In this document: positions 15,539 through 23,977 of the stretch, piece after piece
Layout of the letters: the number at the start of each line of letters is the position of its first letter
How positions within the stretch are numbered: position 1 is the stretch's first letter
DNA from: Acidimicrobiaceae bacterium UBA7830
GTDB lineage: Bacteria > Actinomycetota > Acidimicrobiia > Acidimicrobiales > Ilumatobacteraceae
DNA: 28,901 bases
Reading direction: 5' to 3'
Assembly (NCBI GenBank): GCA_002501485.1
Contig: DLTS01000051.1
Location: 1-28,901 of the forward strand
The notes under the pieces: generated by a model
Database searches by the model: none
Seen by the model: only the letters and a program-made list of their open reading frames with translations
What the model was told of the DNA's origin: nothing
Translations under genes and position numbers: made by a program

Positions 15539-16327
15539 ATGTGGATTCGACTCCGACAAATATGCGTTGCGTGCACTGATCTCAACGAGGTTTCACGAGA
15601 CCTTGCAGGAGTTCTTGGCCTCGAGGCCTGTTTCACCGATCCCGGCGTTGCCCAGTTCGGACTGAAAAATACGCTGTGGCCGATTGGCACCCAGTTCCTC
15701 GAATGCGTCACCCCAATGTCGTCCGACCTGGAGACAACTGCAGCAGGTCGTTATATCTCCCGACATGGTGGAGATACCGGTTACATGGTGATCTGCGAAG
15801 TCGACGATGTTGTTGCTCGGCGCAAGATTGTTGACGAGTTGGGGGTTCGGGTCGCATTCGAACTCAATTATCCCGATGAGGGACATGTCGGCATGCAACT
15901 ACATCCAGCCGATACCGGAGGGTCATTCCTTGAAATGGATCAGATGACAATGAAGGGCGGCGGAGAGGCCGGTGGACCATGGTGGCCGGCCGGAAAGAAC
16001 TGGGAGCCATTTGTGCGCACCGATCGCGTAAGCGCAATTACTGCCGCCACGATCTCTTCGCCTGACCCTTCGATCCTTGCAACTCGATGGGCCGAAATCA
16101 CTCAGACCCCGTTCGACCTCGACGACCACAACCAGCCCATTCTTGATGTCGATAATGCTCGATTACGGTTTGTTCAAGAAACCGACGGTCGAGGGGAGCG
16201 ACTAAGCGGTATCGACGTGCGATGCCGAGATATCGAGGCCGTGCTAGGCGCAGCCACAACGTTGGGGCTGCAGACACGCGGTACCACTGTCACCCTCGCC
16301 GGCCTAGAGGTGACGTGCGTCCAGTGA
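15539..16327 (+). CDS. VOC-superfamily glyoxalase-like protein, possibly non-canonical metal site
   Basis: This 262-residue protein appears to have two glyoxalase-fold modules. The first opens RLRQICVACTDL and ends in QFLECVTP. The second strand set includes EGHVGMQLHP and GSFLEMDQ, and a further half continues from about 165. VOC enzymes usually place a metal-binding histidine on the first strand; here that position is glutamine (Q7 or nearby), while E55 or nearby and the later H/E residues remain. It may bind metal differently or act on a bound ligand. The gene is monocistronic as far as I can see. The function and substrate are unknown. Confidence 0.7.
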   Translation: MWIRLRQICVACTDLNEVSRDLAGVLGLEACFTDPGVAQFGLKNTLWPIGTQFLECVTPMSSDLETTAAGRYISRHGGDTGYMVICEVDDVVARRKIVDELGVRVAFELNYPDEGHVGMQLHPADTGGSFLEMDQMTMKGGGEAGGPWWPAGKNWEPFVRTDRVSAITAATISSPDPSILATRWAEITQTPFDLDDHNQPILDVDNARLRFVQETDGRGERLSGIDVRCRDIEAVLGAATTLGLQTRGTTVTLAGLEVTCVQ

Positions 16328-16383
16328 CGCCCGTGACCCGGCGAAAACCTGTAGTCGTGTCAGCAGAGCTCACCAATTGATGA

Positions 16384-16451
16384 CACACCGACATGACAGG
16401 TGTGATTCGAAATACCGCTTCGTCGACCGCCTTCAAAGCAAGAGTTTGAAG
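16384..16451. terminator. Two small hairpins between convergent genes
   Basis: CACACC (16384-16389) / GGTGTG (16399-16404) and CTTCAAA (16431-16437) / TTTGAAG (16445-16451) are perfect inverted repeats in the 213-bp gap between the convergent VOC and enoyl-CoA hydratase genes. Loops are 9 and 7 nt. Neither is followed by a T-run, so intrinsic termination is weakly supported. Confidence 0.3.
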
Positions 16452-16540
16452 CGCTCAAGTCCCCCTCCCCCCGGCCGACTAGCTACAACGACCACCTACT
16501 CGCCTAAGAGTTTTGATGAAGGCGGATTTACGTGTACGGC

Positions 16541-17377
16541 CTACGTGTCGAAAAGCTCGCCCATCACGCTTCCGATGCGAAGCTCGACGTCCCGGGTTTG
16601 CCCGCCGGCGTCGAGATACTGACGCATCGATGGTTGAGCATCAGCATCGCGCAACAGCACCTGAAACAAATACGACTCGTATTTCAAGCCGTCTTCAAGG
16701 GTTCGTTCGACGCTTGCGCCCACGGCCCGCTTCGCCTCACGAACTGCGGCCGGTGGAAACGAGGCAATGCGTTTTGCCAGAGCGTCGACGTATGCCGACA
16801 GCGAATCACCGCTCATCGCTCGGTTCAAAAACCCCCATCGCTCTGCAGTTTCGGCTTCAATATCCTCGGCCCCAAGTACTACTTCCATCGCTCGGCCAAT
16901 ACCGATAAGACGAGGAATGCGCTGGGTGCCACCACCGCCCGGCAGGATGCCGAGAGGAACCTCCATTTGGTTCCACCGAAATGTCTCAAGATCACCGAAT
17001 CTCATATCGCACGCTGAGGAGAGTTCCGCGCCACCGCCACCGACCCTGCCGCGAAGTTCTGCAATCGTGACCTTGTCCATCGTTCGATATGTCTCGCACA
17101 TACGATCGAAACCGCCTAGCTCGGGCTCTTCAGCAGCTTCACCATCTGTGGGGAACTCAAGAATCGCTGCCACATCAAAGTGAGCTATAAAGAACTCAGG
17201 GTTCGCGCTCCGCAACACGATGACCCGAACGTCATCATCTTCCGAAAGATCGACAGACACTTTTGCGAGCGACCTGAAGAGACCAGACGTCATCAGGTTG
17301 ATCGGAGGATTATCGATCAGTACCGTTGCAACGCCATCATGAACGGTGACGGTGAGATGTGAGTAGTCGTAGTTCAT
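16541..17377 (-). CDS. Enoyl-CoA hydratase/isomerase family protein
   Basis: This 278-residue crotonase-fold protein probably hydrates an enoyl-CoA or acts on a related thioester. Both catalytic glutamates of classical hydratases are kept: E118 in GGAELSSACD and E139 in QMEVPLGILPGGGGTQR. The oxyanion-hole segment near residues 62-70 reads FFIAHFDVA. It is the last gene of a five-gene minus-strand operon. Its Shine-Dalgarno AGGAGA overlaps the stop of the amidohydrolase gene 8 nt upstream, so the two are tightly coupled. The pairing suggests the amidohydrolase product, or another pathway product, becomes a CoA ester, but no ligase is in the operon. Confidence 0.88.
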   Translation of the reverse strand: MNYDYSHLTVTVHDGVATVLIDNPPINLMTSGLFRSLAKVSVDLSEDDDVRVIVLRSANPEFFIAHFDVAAILEFPTDGEAAEEPELGGFDRMCETYRTMDKVTIAELRGRVGGGGAELSSACDMRFGDLETFRWNQMEVPLGILPGGGGTQRIPRLIGIGRAMEVVLGAEDIEAETAERWGFLNRAMSGDSLSAYVDALAKRIASFPPAAVREAKRAVGASVERTLEDGLKYESYLFQVLLRDADAQPSMRQYLDAGGQTRDVELRIGSVMGELFDT

Positions 17378-17385
17378 CTGTTCTC

Positions 17386-19038
17386 CTAGTTCGCGATTCC
17401 AAGTAAGTCGTGAGCAACGTTGCCACCAACGATCGTGGCGTCGACCGAAATCTGGCCGATGCCATCTTTGTCAATCGTCAGCGGGTCTTCGCCAAGAACA
17501 ACAAAATCTGCGAGCTTTCCTGGTGAGATCGTGCCTTTCACCTTCTCTTCAAAGGCTGCGTAGGACGACCCTCCGGTGTACGCAGCGATCGCTTCGGAGG
17601 CTGAAATCGCCTCTTCGGGAACAAACGGTTCTCCTGAAGCTGTCCGCTGATTGACCATATCGTGAATGCCGAGAAGAGGCGCTCCGTTGACCACCGGCCG
17701 ATCACTTGATCCCGGAAGGGGGATTCCTCGATCGAGAAATGACCGTTGCCGGTACGCATCCGGGGTGCGATGCACACCGAGCGCGCCTTTCATACCGTCG
17801 CCAATCTCTGAAATGAATCTGCCTTGCGGCACCGGAATCACCCCGAGTGCCTTGACCTTGTCGAGGAGGTGTTCCTGCAAGACGCCACAATGTTCGATCC
17901 GATGCCGCGGGTCGTGCCGTGGGTAGAGCTTCTGTGCCTCTTCGTACGCATCGAGCACTGTCGCAACGGCGCGGTCACCAATTGCGTGGGTGCATACCTG
18001 CCAGCCTGATTTGTGGGCATCGATGATGAGCCGACGAAGTACCTCGGGTTCAGTCTGGAAGAACCCACAACTGCATTCGCCAACACCTCCGCCTTCGAAT
18101 GGATCGAACATGGCTGCGGTTCGACCGATCAGAGATCCGTCTGAGAAAATTTTTGTACCGCCGATGCGAAGCCACTCATCGCCGAGTCCGGAGTGAATTC
18201 CACCGTCGAGTGCGAACACGCTGTCTTCGCCTTCCACATGAGAGATGTGATGTAGGGCTTCGACCGCAACGAGCAAATTCGCGCGTATCCCCAATACCCC
18301 TCGCTTCCGAGCCTCCATCCAAGCCATCAACTCGATGGGGCTGTGCGACACAAGACCCGCACCGACACCGGCTTCTGTCGCCGATGTCACGCCCTCAGCG
18401 AGGTAGCGCTTAGAGGCCTGATCGATGGCATCAACAATGCGATCGACGGTAAGTGGGTACACGAGGTCGCGCACCATCGATTGCGCCTGTTCCATCACCA
18501 AACCATCGAGCGCACCGTCGGCGTCACGCCCGAGTTCACCACCATCTGGCACCGGGGTCTCACGAATCATGTCGAGCACTGCTGTGTTCACCGTGCACAT
18601 GTGGCCAGATGTGTGCTTTAGCCAGACTTTGTGGTTTGGGGCCACAACATCGAGTTCACGGGCATGAGGGTGTCGACCTTCAGCAAGTTTGTTCTGGTCG
18701 TAGCCCGCCCCGGTCACCCAGCCTCCCGCAGGTGTTTCTGCTGCTCGCTGTCGGATCGCTTCACAAATGTCTTCAACTGAGCGCATTGGCGGAGACGAGC
18801 AGTCGACATCGGCCAAACTCATGCCGAAAAACACCATGTGGTTGTGAGCGTCATTGAAGCCGGGCACGACGCTGCGCCGACCGAGGTCAATTCGGGCATC
18901 GGCAGTGAATTGCTCCGCAAGGTCGTTATCGCCAACGGCAACAATTCGACCCGCAATAACGGCAACCGTTGATGCTCGTGGTCGGCCAAGATCAAAGGTG
19001 TGGATGTCACCGTTAACGAAAAGCTGATCGACCTTCAT
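17386..19038 (-). CDS. YtcJ-type metal-dependent amidohydrolase
   Basis: This 550-residue protein is of the amidohydrolase family 3 (YtcJ, N-substituted formamide deformylase-like). An N-terminal composite beta-sandwich leads into the metal motif NDAHNH with H65 and H67. The KIFSDGSLIG segment, the later histidines in CTHAIGDRAV and RIEHCG, and an aspartate in GSSDRPV complete a metal site. The family hydrolyses amides, formamides and lactam-like or cyclic substrates, and the true substrate is rarely known. It lies fourth in the operon, 56 bp after the VOC gene and 8 bp before the enoyl-CoA hydratase. No signal peptide is seen. Confidence 0.88.
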   Translation of the reverse strand: MKVDQLFVNGDIHTFDLGRPRASTVAVIAGRIVAVGDNDLAEQFTADARIDLGRRSVVPGFNDAHNHMVFFGMSLADVDCSSPPMRSVEDICEAIRQRAAETPAGGWVTGAGYDQNKLAEGRHPHARELDVVAPNHKVWLKHTSGHMCTVNTAVLDMIRETPVPDGGELGRDADGALDGLVMEQAQSMVRDLVYPLTVDRIVDAIDQASKRYLAEGVTSATEAGVGAGLVSHSPIELMAWMEARKRGVLGIRANLLVAVEALHHISHVEGEDSVFALDGGIHSGLGDEWLRIGGTKIFSDGSLIGRTAAMFDPFEGGGVGECSCGFFQTEPEVLRRLIIDAHKSGWQVCTHAIGDRAVATVLDAYEEAQKLYPRHDPRHRIEHCGVLQEHLLDKVKALGVIPVPQGRFISEIGDGMKGALGVHRTPDAYRQRSFLDRGIPLPGSSDRPVVNGAPLLGIHDMVNQRTASGEPFVPEEAISASEAIAAYTGGSSYAAFEEKVKGTISPGKLADFVVLGEDPLTIDKDGIGQISVDATIVGGNVAHDLLGIAN

Positions 19039-19094
19039 GGCTCGATTCTGTCAGTTTGGTGTTCCGGGTTCTGCCTTGGGAGAAATCGAGGGGA

Positions 19095-19646
19095 TCAGAC
19101 TGAAACTTTCGTTCCGTCGATGTTGACCGGGTCGATCGCTACATCTGCTTCGGTACCCATCTCGCGAGTCCATGAAGCAAATTCGAGAAGAATGCCGTCT
19201 GGATCGAAAAAGTAGAAGGACCGCACAAACACTCCGGGATGGAAACTTGCGGCGACGGTCAGTTCGCTGTCGTCATGATCCAAGACGTCCGACACGTCAA
19301 CACCCTCGTCGATCAGGCGTTGGCGATATTCCTCGAATTTGTCGAGTGGAACATCAAACGCAAGATGATTCATCGAACCGTGGGCTGAAGCAAGGTCGCC
19401 CCGTCCGGGCATTTCGCCAGCACTCGAGACTCCTGGTTGTGGTTCGGGCGCTCCGGGAAACCAGAAAAACGCGAGGCAGTCATCGTTTCCGATGTCAAAG
19501 AAGAAATGCTGGCCGCCACCCGGAATGTCGAGGGTTTTCACCAGTTGCATCCCCAACACGTCTCGATAAAACCGTACGGTGCGCGACATATCAGCGCACA
19601 CCATCGCAATGTGGTTGACACCCCTGATCTCAAATTTCTCGTTCAT
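19095..19646 (-). CDS. VOC-family (glyoxalase/dioxygenase-like) metalloprotein
   Basis: This 183-residue protein has two paired VOC modules. The likely metal ligands are the histidine in GVNHIAMVC (about residue 12), the histidine in GSMNHLAFDV, and the glutamate in GILLEFASW. This is the H-H-E pattern of functional VOC enzymes, which include ring-cleaving dioxygenases, glyoxalases and epimerases. The start ATG at 19646 is one base after the stop of the upstream CMD-like gene (TGAGATG), so translation is coupled. GGAGA lies about 9 nt upstream. A longer frame to 19739 lies wholly inside that upstream gene. Substrate unknown. Confidence 0.85.
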   Translation of the reverse strand: MNEKFEIRGVNHIAMVCADMSRTVRFYRDVLGMQLVKTLDIPGGGQHFFFDIGNDDCLAFFWFPGAPEPQPGVSSAGEMPGRGDLASAHGSMNHLAFDVPLDKFEEYRQRLIDEGVDVSDVLDHDDSELTVAASFHPGVFVRSFYFFDPDGILLEFASWTREMGTEADVAIDPVNIDGTKVSV

Positions 19647-19647
19647 C

Positions 19648-20292
19648 TCAGTCGTCTCCACGACGCCGGCCGGCAAATTGCTCGGCGTCAAAGTCCTCTG
19701 GTGCTGCCACTTCGACGATGGTTTCATCGCGATCGTCAAACTCGAGTCGCAGTGCTCTCGTCATGACTGCATGCATGAAATACAGCGAAGTGATGTAGGT
19801 GAATTCGAGAATTTCTTCATCACTGAAATGCTCTTTCATCGCGTCGAACACCGCATCAGGAACTCGACCATGCTGGTCGACGAGATAATCGGTGTAGGCG
19901 AGCAAAGCTCGCTCTTTCGCATCGAAGCAGTCAGCGACCTCCCATGCGTGAATTGCGGTTATCTTCTCTTCGGTCATGCCAAGCCCGCGGCAACTCTTGC
20001 AATGTTGCGAGTACACGAACTGGCTGCCCGTCAACCAGCCGGCTCGGGTTTGCCCAAGTTCGCGCAGTTGGGCATCGAGTCGGCGTTCAGGGCTGCGGTA
20101 CAGACCAAAGCCCTTCACCGAATGATCGAAGATGTCGGGTGAGAGCGCAAAGACGGTCCACCAGTCACCGGTTGTGCCAGTCGATGTGCCAGGTTCGTCG
20201 ACAGGGTCACGGTCGCCAAAGAGGAAGTTGTAGAGCGGTAATACCCGTTGCTGGTCTGCTTCAGCGCGAGGTACTTGTCGGAGACGTGGCAT
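19648..20292 (-). CDS. Carboxymuconolactone decarboxylase-like (AhpD-fold) protein
   Basis: This 214-residue helical protein is of the CMD/AhpD family. The redox or catalytic pair is C98-K-S-C101 in SQHCKSCRGLG, followed by MTEEKI and a helix with ERALLAYTDYLV typical of the family. Members are decarboxylases or peroxiredoxin-like reductases; the CxxC pair favours a redox or thiol role, but this is not decisive. AAGGA, overlapping the stop of the upstream LLM gene, lies 6 nt before the ATG at 20292. It is second in the operon and one base from the VOC start. Confidence 0.87.
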   Translation of the reverse strand: MPRLRQVPRAEADQQRVLPLYNFLFGDRDPVDEPGTSTGTTGDWWTVFALSPDIFDHSVKGFGLYRSPERRLDAQLRELGQTRAGWLTGSQFVYSQHCKSCRGLGMTEEKITAIHAWEVADCFDAKERALLAYTDYLVDQHGRVPDAVFDAMKEHFSDEEILEFTYITSLYFMHAVMTRALRLEFDDRDETIVEVAAPEDFDAEQFAGRRRGDD

Positions 20293-20301
20293 CTGCGGTC
20301 C

Positions 20302-21399
20302 TTACGCCGGCACCCCGAGCCGATCGTGCACTGCGGGAAGAGCCTGCAGTTCTGGCATCACCTTTGAGGCGAAAAGGTGCATTGACCGCTCTGCCTCTTC
20401 AAGCGGCATTCCGGCGTAGGAAAACACGCCCATGTAGCCGTCCATGTACATCTCGTCTTGAAGATTGATGATCTTTTCTGTCACTTGCTCGGGTGTCCCC
20501 CATAGTTGGAGGTCGATGAAGAAATCCTCCATCTGCTGATACCCGCCGGGCGCCACAAGACGGTCGTACATCAGGCCATGGTGCTCATAGCCAGGTATTT
20601 CTTTGAGGTGCGGTTCATTGAACTCGTAGTGCTTGACCACCGAGTCCCAGTAGCCGCCAACATACTTGCGTGCCATCTCTTCAGCGCGATCTGCGCTCTC
20701 GTCAACAAATGTCCATCCAGCGACATAGGGCGGTGGTGGCTCAGTGCCATTCGCATCTCGGTAAATGGTTCGATAATCCTGCAATTCTTGCCGTACGGCC
20801 TTCCACGGTTTTTGCGGAACGACGAGAATGCCGACACCCATTTCAGCCATGATGCGCGCCGAGTCAGGCGATACTGCGGCCGCATACGTCCGACCTTTGA
20901 ACGTCGAGATTGGACGGGGACGGATATCTCTGCGCTGCTGATGGAGGAGTTCGCCCGAGTATTCGATCCAGCCTTGCTCAAGGGCGTTTAACACGATTTC
21001 TGCTGACTCTTTGAACCGAAGTCGGGCCGTCCCCATATCGACACCGAAGCCGTCAAACTCGACTCGCCCGGTTCCGCGACCCATCCCCAAAATCACGCGG
21101 CCGTCTGAAAGGTTGTCGAGCATCGAAATTTGCTCGGCGACGCGAACCGGGTCGTGCCACGGAAGCACACACACCATTGACCCAAGTTGAATGTGCTCAG
21201 TTTTTGCCGCCATGTAGGTAAGGAACTGAAAAACATCAGGGCACATCGTGTAGTCGGTGAAGTGGTGTTCAACACTCCAAATCGATTGAAACCCGAGCGG
21301 TTCGGCTTGCATCGCGAGACGCAGATCGCGCGCATAGGCATCCTTATCAGGGATCTGTTCCCCTGGATTCTGAAAGATGACAGACATTCCCACATGCAT
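20302..21399 (-). CDS. LLM-class flavin-dependent oxidoreductase (luciferase-like)
   Basis: This 365-residue TIM-barrel protein is of the bacterial luciferase-like monooxygenase superfamily. Typical segments are the opening strand HVGMSVIFQNPGEQ, FQSIWSVEHHFTDY, LGSMVCVLPWHDPVRVAEQI and LDNLSDGRVILGMGRGTG. Such enzymes use reduced FMN or F420 to oxidise aldehydes, amines, pyrimidines or sulfonates, and the cofactor cannot be decided by eye. AAGGGG lies 7 nt before the ATG, so initiation uses a Shine-Dalgarno. It is first in the minus-strand operon and divergent from the M20 peptidase-family gene with 120 bp between starts. No regulator gene is adjacent. Confidence 0.9.
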   Translation of the reverse strand: MHVGMSVIFQNPGEQIPDKDAYARDLRLAMQAEPLGFQSIWSVEHHFTDYTMCPDVFQFLTYMAAKTEHIQLGSMVCVLPWHDPVRVAEQISMLDNLSDGRVILGMGRGTGRVEFDGFGVDMGTARLRFKESAEIVLNALEQGWIEYSGELLHQQRRDIRPRPISTFKGRTYAAAVSPDSARIMAEMGVGILVVPQKPWKAVRQELQDYRTIYRDANGTEPPPPYVAGWTFVDESADRAEEMARKYVGGYWDSVVKHYEFNEPHLKEIPGYEHHGLMYDRLVAPGGYQQMEDFFIDLQLWGTPEQVTEKIINLQDEMYMDGYMGVFSYAGMPLEEAERSMHLFASKVMPELQALPAVHDRLGVPA

Positions 21400-21507
21400 G
21401 AGTTACCCCTTGCTGTTTGCACGGCTCATCGCCGGGCCGCAGCCCCCACTGCGACACCTCTATTGTGCCCCATGCCGCAGCCCTCGTTTAGCGTCGGAGG
21501 ACTCATT

Positions 21508-21513
21508 TACGAT
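21508..21513 (+). promoter_or_regulatory. -10 box of leaderless promoter for M20 hydrolase
   Basis: TACGAT is followed by exactly six bases (TAATGA) and the ATG at 21520. The box lies between TCATT (21503-21507) and AATGA (21515-21519), which form a small inverted repeat. A GGAGGA at 21496-21501 is 18 nt from the ATG, too far to serve as its ribosome site. Confidence 0.45.
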
Positions 21514-21519
21514 TAATGA

Positions 21520-22764
21520 ATGTCGTCATCTTCGCTGTCAACGAGCCAGGCAAGTGTCGCTATTGATGGCGGTCGGCTCTGGGCAACTATGCACACTCTC
21601 GCCGAGATCGGAGCTACCGACGCTGGCGGCGTTGCCAGAGTTGCGCTCACCGATGTCGACAAGGCGGGGAGAGACCAATTCATTGAATGGGTGACAGCAC
21701 TTGGCTGCAGTGTGCACATCGACAGAGTTGGCAACCTTTTCGCTCGTTACGAGGGGACAGACCAATCTCGTACACCGGTCGTCATCGGCAGTCATCTCGA
21801 TTCGCAACCAACCGGAGGCAAATACGACGGCGCGTACGGGGTCATGGTCGGTCTCGAAGTCTTACGAGCGCTGCACGCCGACGGGGTCAGACTTGCGGCT
21901 CCGGTTGAGGTCGTGTCGTGGACCAATGAAGAAGGGGCAAGGTTCCCGCCTGCGATGTTGGGGTCTGGTGTCTTTTCAGGCGACATCCCACTTGAAGCTG
22001 GGCTCGGCTCAACATCGATGCAAGGTGATGTCCTCGGTGAAGAACTCCTCCGCATTGGATACTCCGGGCCGGAAATGCCTGGAGAACGGCCGATTGGCTA
22101 CTACCTCGAACCTCATATCGAACAGGGCCCCATTCTCGAAGAAGGTGACCACACGATCGGCATCGTGACCGGAGTACAAGGAGTGCGGTGGTACGACGTA
22201 ACGATCACCGGGCAAGAGGCCCATGCAGGGACTACCCCGATGAAGCGACGCAGCGACGCAATGGTCTCTGCTGCTCGCCTCATTACCGAAGTTGACAACA
22301 TTGCTCGTCGCCGGGCACCCGCCGGAAGGTCAACGGTGGGGGTTGTCGAAGTGGAGCCCGGCTCTCGAAATACGATCGTCGGCACAGTACGCATGACCGT
22401 TGATCTTCGTCATCCCGACGCCGACATCCTCGCCGAAATGGATGCGGAACTGCACCACTTTGTCTCGACCCTTCATCCGCAACCACAGGTTGAGCAGATC
22501 TGGTATTCGGCACCGATCGAGTTTGATACCGAAATCGTTAATGCGTTGCGCTCTGCCGCAACAGAGCAAGGAAAGGCACCGGTCGACATCACCTCCGGTG
22601 CCGGACATGACGCGTGCTACATCTCGAACGTTGCTCCAACCGGAATGGTGTTTATCCCCTGCGCTGATGGCCTCTCTCACAATGAGGCGGAGGCGATTAC
22701 CTACGAACACGCGGTCGCAGGTGCCGAGGTAACGCTTGCTGGAGTGTTGCGCTTGGGTTCGTAA
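21520..22764 (+). CDS. M20-family Zn hydrolase: N-carbamoyl-amino acid hydrolase / allantoate amidohydrolase type
   Basis: This 414-residue cytosolic metallohydrolase hydrolyses N-carbamoyl or ureido compounds such as N-carbamoyl-L-amino acids, beta-ureidopropionate or allantoate. Metal residues are H92 (GSHLDSQP), D103 (GGKYDGAYG), E137/E138 (TNEEGARF), H199 (EPHIEQGP) and H387 (LSHNEAE). The dimerisation-domain motif GQEAHAGTTPM with H235 is also present. An in-frame TGA just upstream fixes the start at or after 21520. It is divergent from the LLM-led operon and may share control with it. If so, the operon could handle a carbamoyl- or amide-containing compound; that is inference. Confidence 0.88.
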   Translation: MSSSSLSTSQASVAIDGGRLWATMHTLAEIGATDAGGVARVALTDVDKAGRDQFIEWVTALGCSVHIDRVGNLFARYEGTDQSRTPVVIGSHLDSQPTGGKYDGAYGVMVGLEVLRALHADGVRLAAPVEVVSWTNEEGARFPPAMLGSGVFSGDIPLEAGLGSTSMQGDVLGEELLRIGYSGPEMPGERPIGYYLEPHIEQGPILEEGDHTIGIVTGVQGVRWYDVTITGQEAHAGTTPMKRRSDAMVSAARLITEVDNIARRRAPAGRSTVGVVEVEPGSRNTIVGTVRMTVDLRHPDADILAEMDAELHHFVSTLHPQPQVEQIWYSAPIEFDTEIVNALRSAATEQGKAPVDITSGAGHDACYISNVAPTGMVFIPCADGLSHNEAEAITYEHAVAGAEVTLAGVLRLGS

Positions 22765-22776
22765 CGGCGTGCACGG

Positions 22777-23853
22777 TCAGTTACTAACGAAGCCTTTCCA
22801 GGTGCTCATATAGGCGATGAAGGTGTCGGACAGACCCTCCTCGGCAAGAATGGCTTCACTGACTGGCACGTGGCGGGGGGCAAAGCCACCGTCACTACTG
22901 AGCAAATTTGGGTAGTCGTGGTGAAGAATCGCGACTCGACCAAGGATCGCAATATCAACCCCGATGTCAATCACCCGTTGCACATCTGCAGGTTCACGGA
23001 TTTTTCCGGCAACGCCGAGGCGAACATCGCCTCTCGGCAACTCGGCAAAGATTTCCATCAGTGAACGGCCTTTGTGCTCGTCTTCATTGGGTTCTTTAAA
23101 CGAATTCCATAGCGACATATCGATGAAATCGACATCACCAGAGTCGACGAGCTGTGAGTACACCTCAATGATTTCATTCATCACCATTCCGAACCGCTCA
23201 GGGGAGAGTCGAACGGAGAGATGAAAATCAACCCTGCACTGCTCACGAATGCCGGCGATGATCTCGAACAACAATCGCGATCGGTTCCCTAACGAACCGC
23301 CGTAGTGATCGGTGCGATGGTTGATCTCTGATGAGAGAAATTGGCAGATGACATAGCCGTGCGCTCCGTGCAGTTGAACACCGTCATAACCAGCGTTTTC
23401 TGCCCTCACCGCAGCAGCAATGAAATCATCTCGAAGTTGCTCAACCTCTTCTGTAGTGAGACCACGAGCCCCGGTTTCTGGGTCGTCGGAGGGGCATACC
23501 GGAGTCATATTGTTAAGCGCTTCTGGTACGCGATTACCACCATGGTGGAGCTGCACAATTGCAAGGCTCCCGGTTGACCGAATCTCGTCTGCCATGGCTG
23601 CGAGCGCTGGAATGTGATCATCTCGGCAAATCCCCAGCTGTCCCGGAAACGCTCGACCAATCTCTTGCACGTGTGCCGCTGCAGTCATCGTCATTCCGAA
23701 TCCACCGTGGGCTCTCATCGTCAGCCACTTATGTTCGTCTGCGCTCAGCGTCCCGTCATCGTGGCTTTGTTGATTCGTCAACGGGGCGAGCATGAAGCGG
23801 TTTGGCATCGCTGGGCCACGCGAAAACGTCACTGTGTCAAACGGAGAGTTCAC
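22777..23853 (-). CDS. NADH:flavin oxidoreductase, Old Yellow Enzyme family
   Basis: This 358-residue FMN-dependent ene-reductase has the family segments PNRFMLAPLTNQ, VQLHHGGNR, YDGVQLHGAHGYVICQFLS with the substrate-binding His pair, and NHRTDHYGGSLGNRSR. The C-terminal barrel strands are also present. Members reduce activated alkenes, nitro compounds or cyclic enones. The gene starts at a GTG (23853), which gives MNSPFDTVTFSRG. No Shine-Dalgarno is seen; CAAACT lies six bases upstream, a one-mismatch leaderless box. It is convergent with the M20 hydrolase, 12 bp apart, and divergent from the thioesterase. It may or may not share a pathway with the operon beyond. Confidence 0.9.
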   Translation of the reverse strand: MNSPFDTVTFSRGPAMPNRFMLAPLTNQQSHDDGTLSADEHKWLTMRAHGGFGMTMTAAAHVQEIGRAFPGQLGICRDDHIPALAAMADEIRSTGSLAIVQLHHGGNRVPEALNNMTPVCPSDDPETGARGLTTEEVEQLRDDFIAAAVRAENAGYDGVQLHGAHGYVICQFLSSEINHRTDHYGGSLGNRSRLLFEIIAGIREQCRVDFHLSVRLSPERFGMVMNEIIEVYSQLVDSGDVDFIDMSLWNSFKEPNEDEHKGRSLMEIFAELPRGDVRLGVAGKIREPADVQRVIDIGVDIAILGRVAILHHDYPNLLSSDGGFAPRHVPVSEAILAEEGLSDTFIAYMSTWKGFVSN

Positions 23854-23965
23854 AAAAAGAGTTTGACCGATCTCGCTCCCATCGCTCTCATTCTGGTTGC
23901 CGGGCGGGTCCGGTTCGCACTAGTGACAGCCGGTTCCGGATACCGCTCAACGTCATCGTGTCGCC

Positions 23966-23971
23966 TAGTTT
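23966..23971 (+). promoter_or_regulatory. -10 box of leaderless promoter for thioesterase
   Basis: TAGTTT is followed by six bases (CATCAC) and the ATG at 23978. Upstream, CCGGTTC occurs at 23910-23916 and again at 23930-23936, spaced exactly 20 bp, which could be an activator site. Confidence 0.45.
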
Positions 23972-23977
23972 CATCAC

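Noticed and set aside
15329..15665. Two opposite-strand frames in the gap before the VOC gene
   Set aside because: They have no ribosome site or family match and overlap the real start of the VOC gene.
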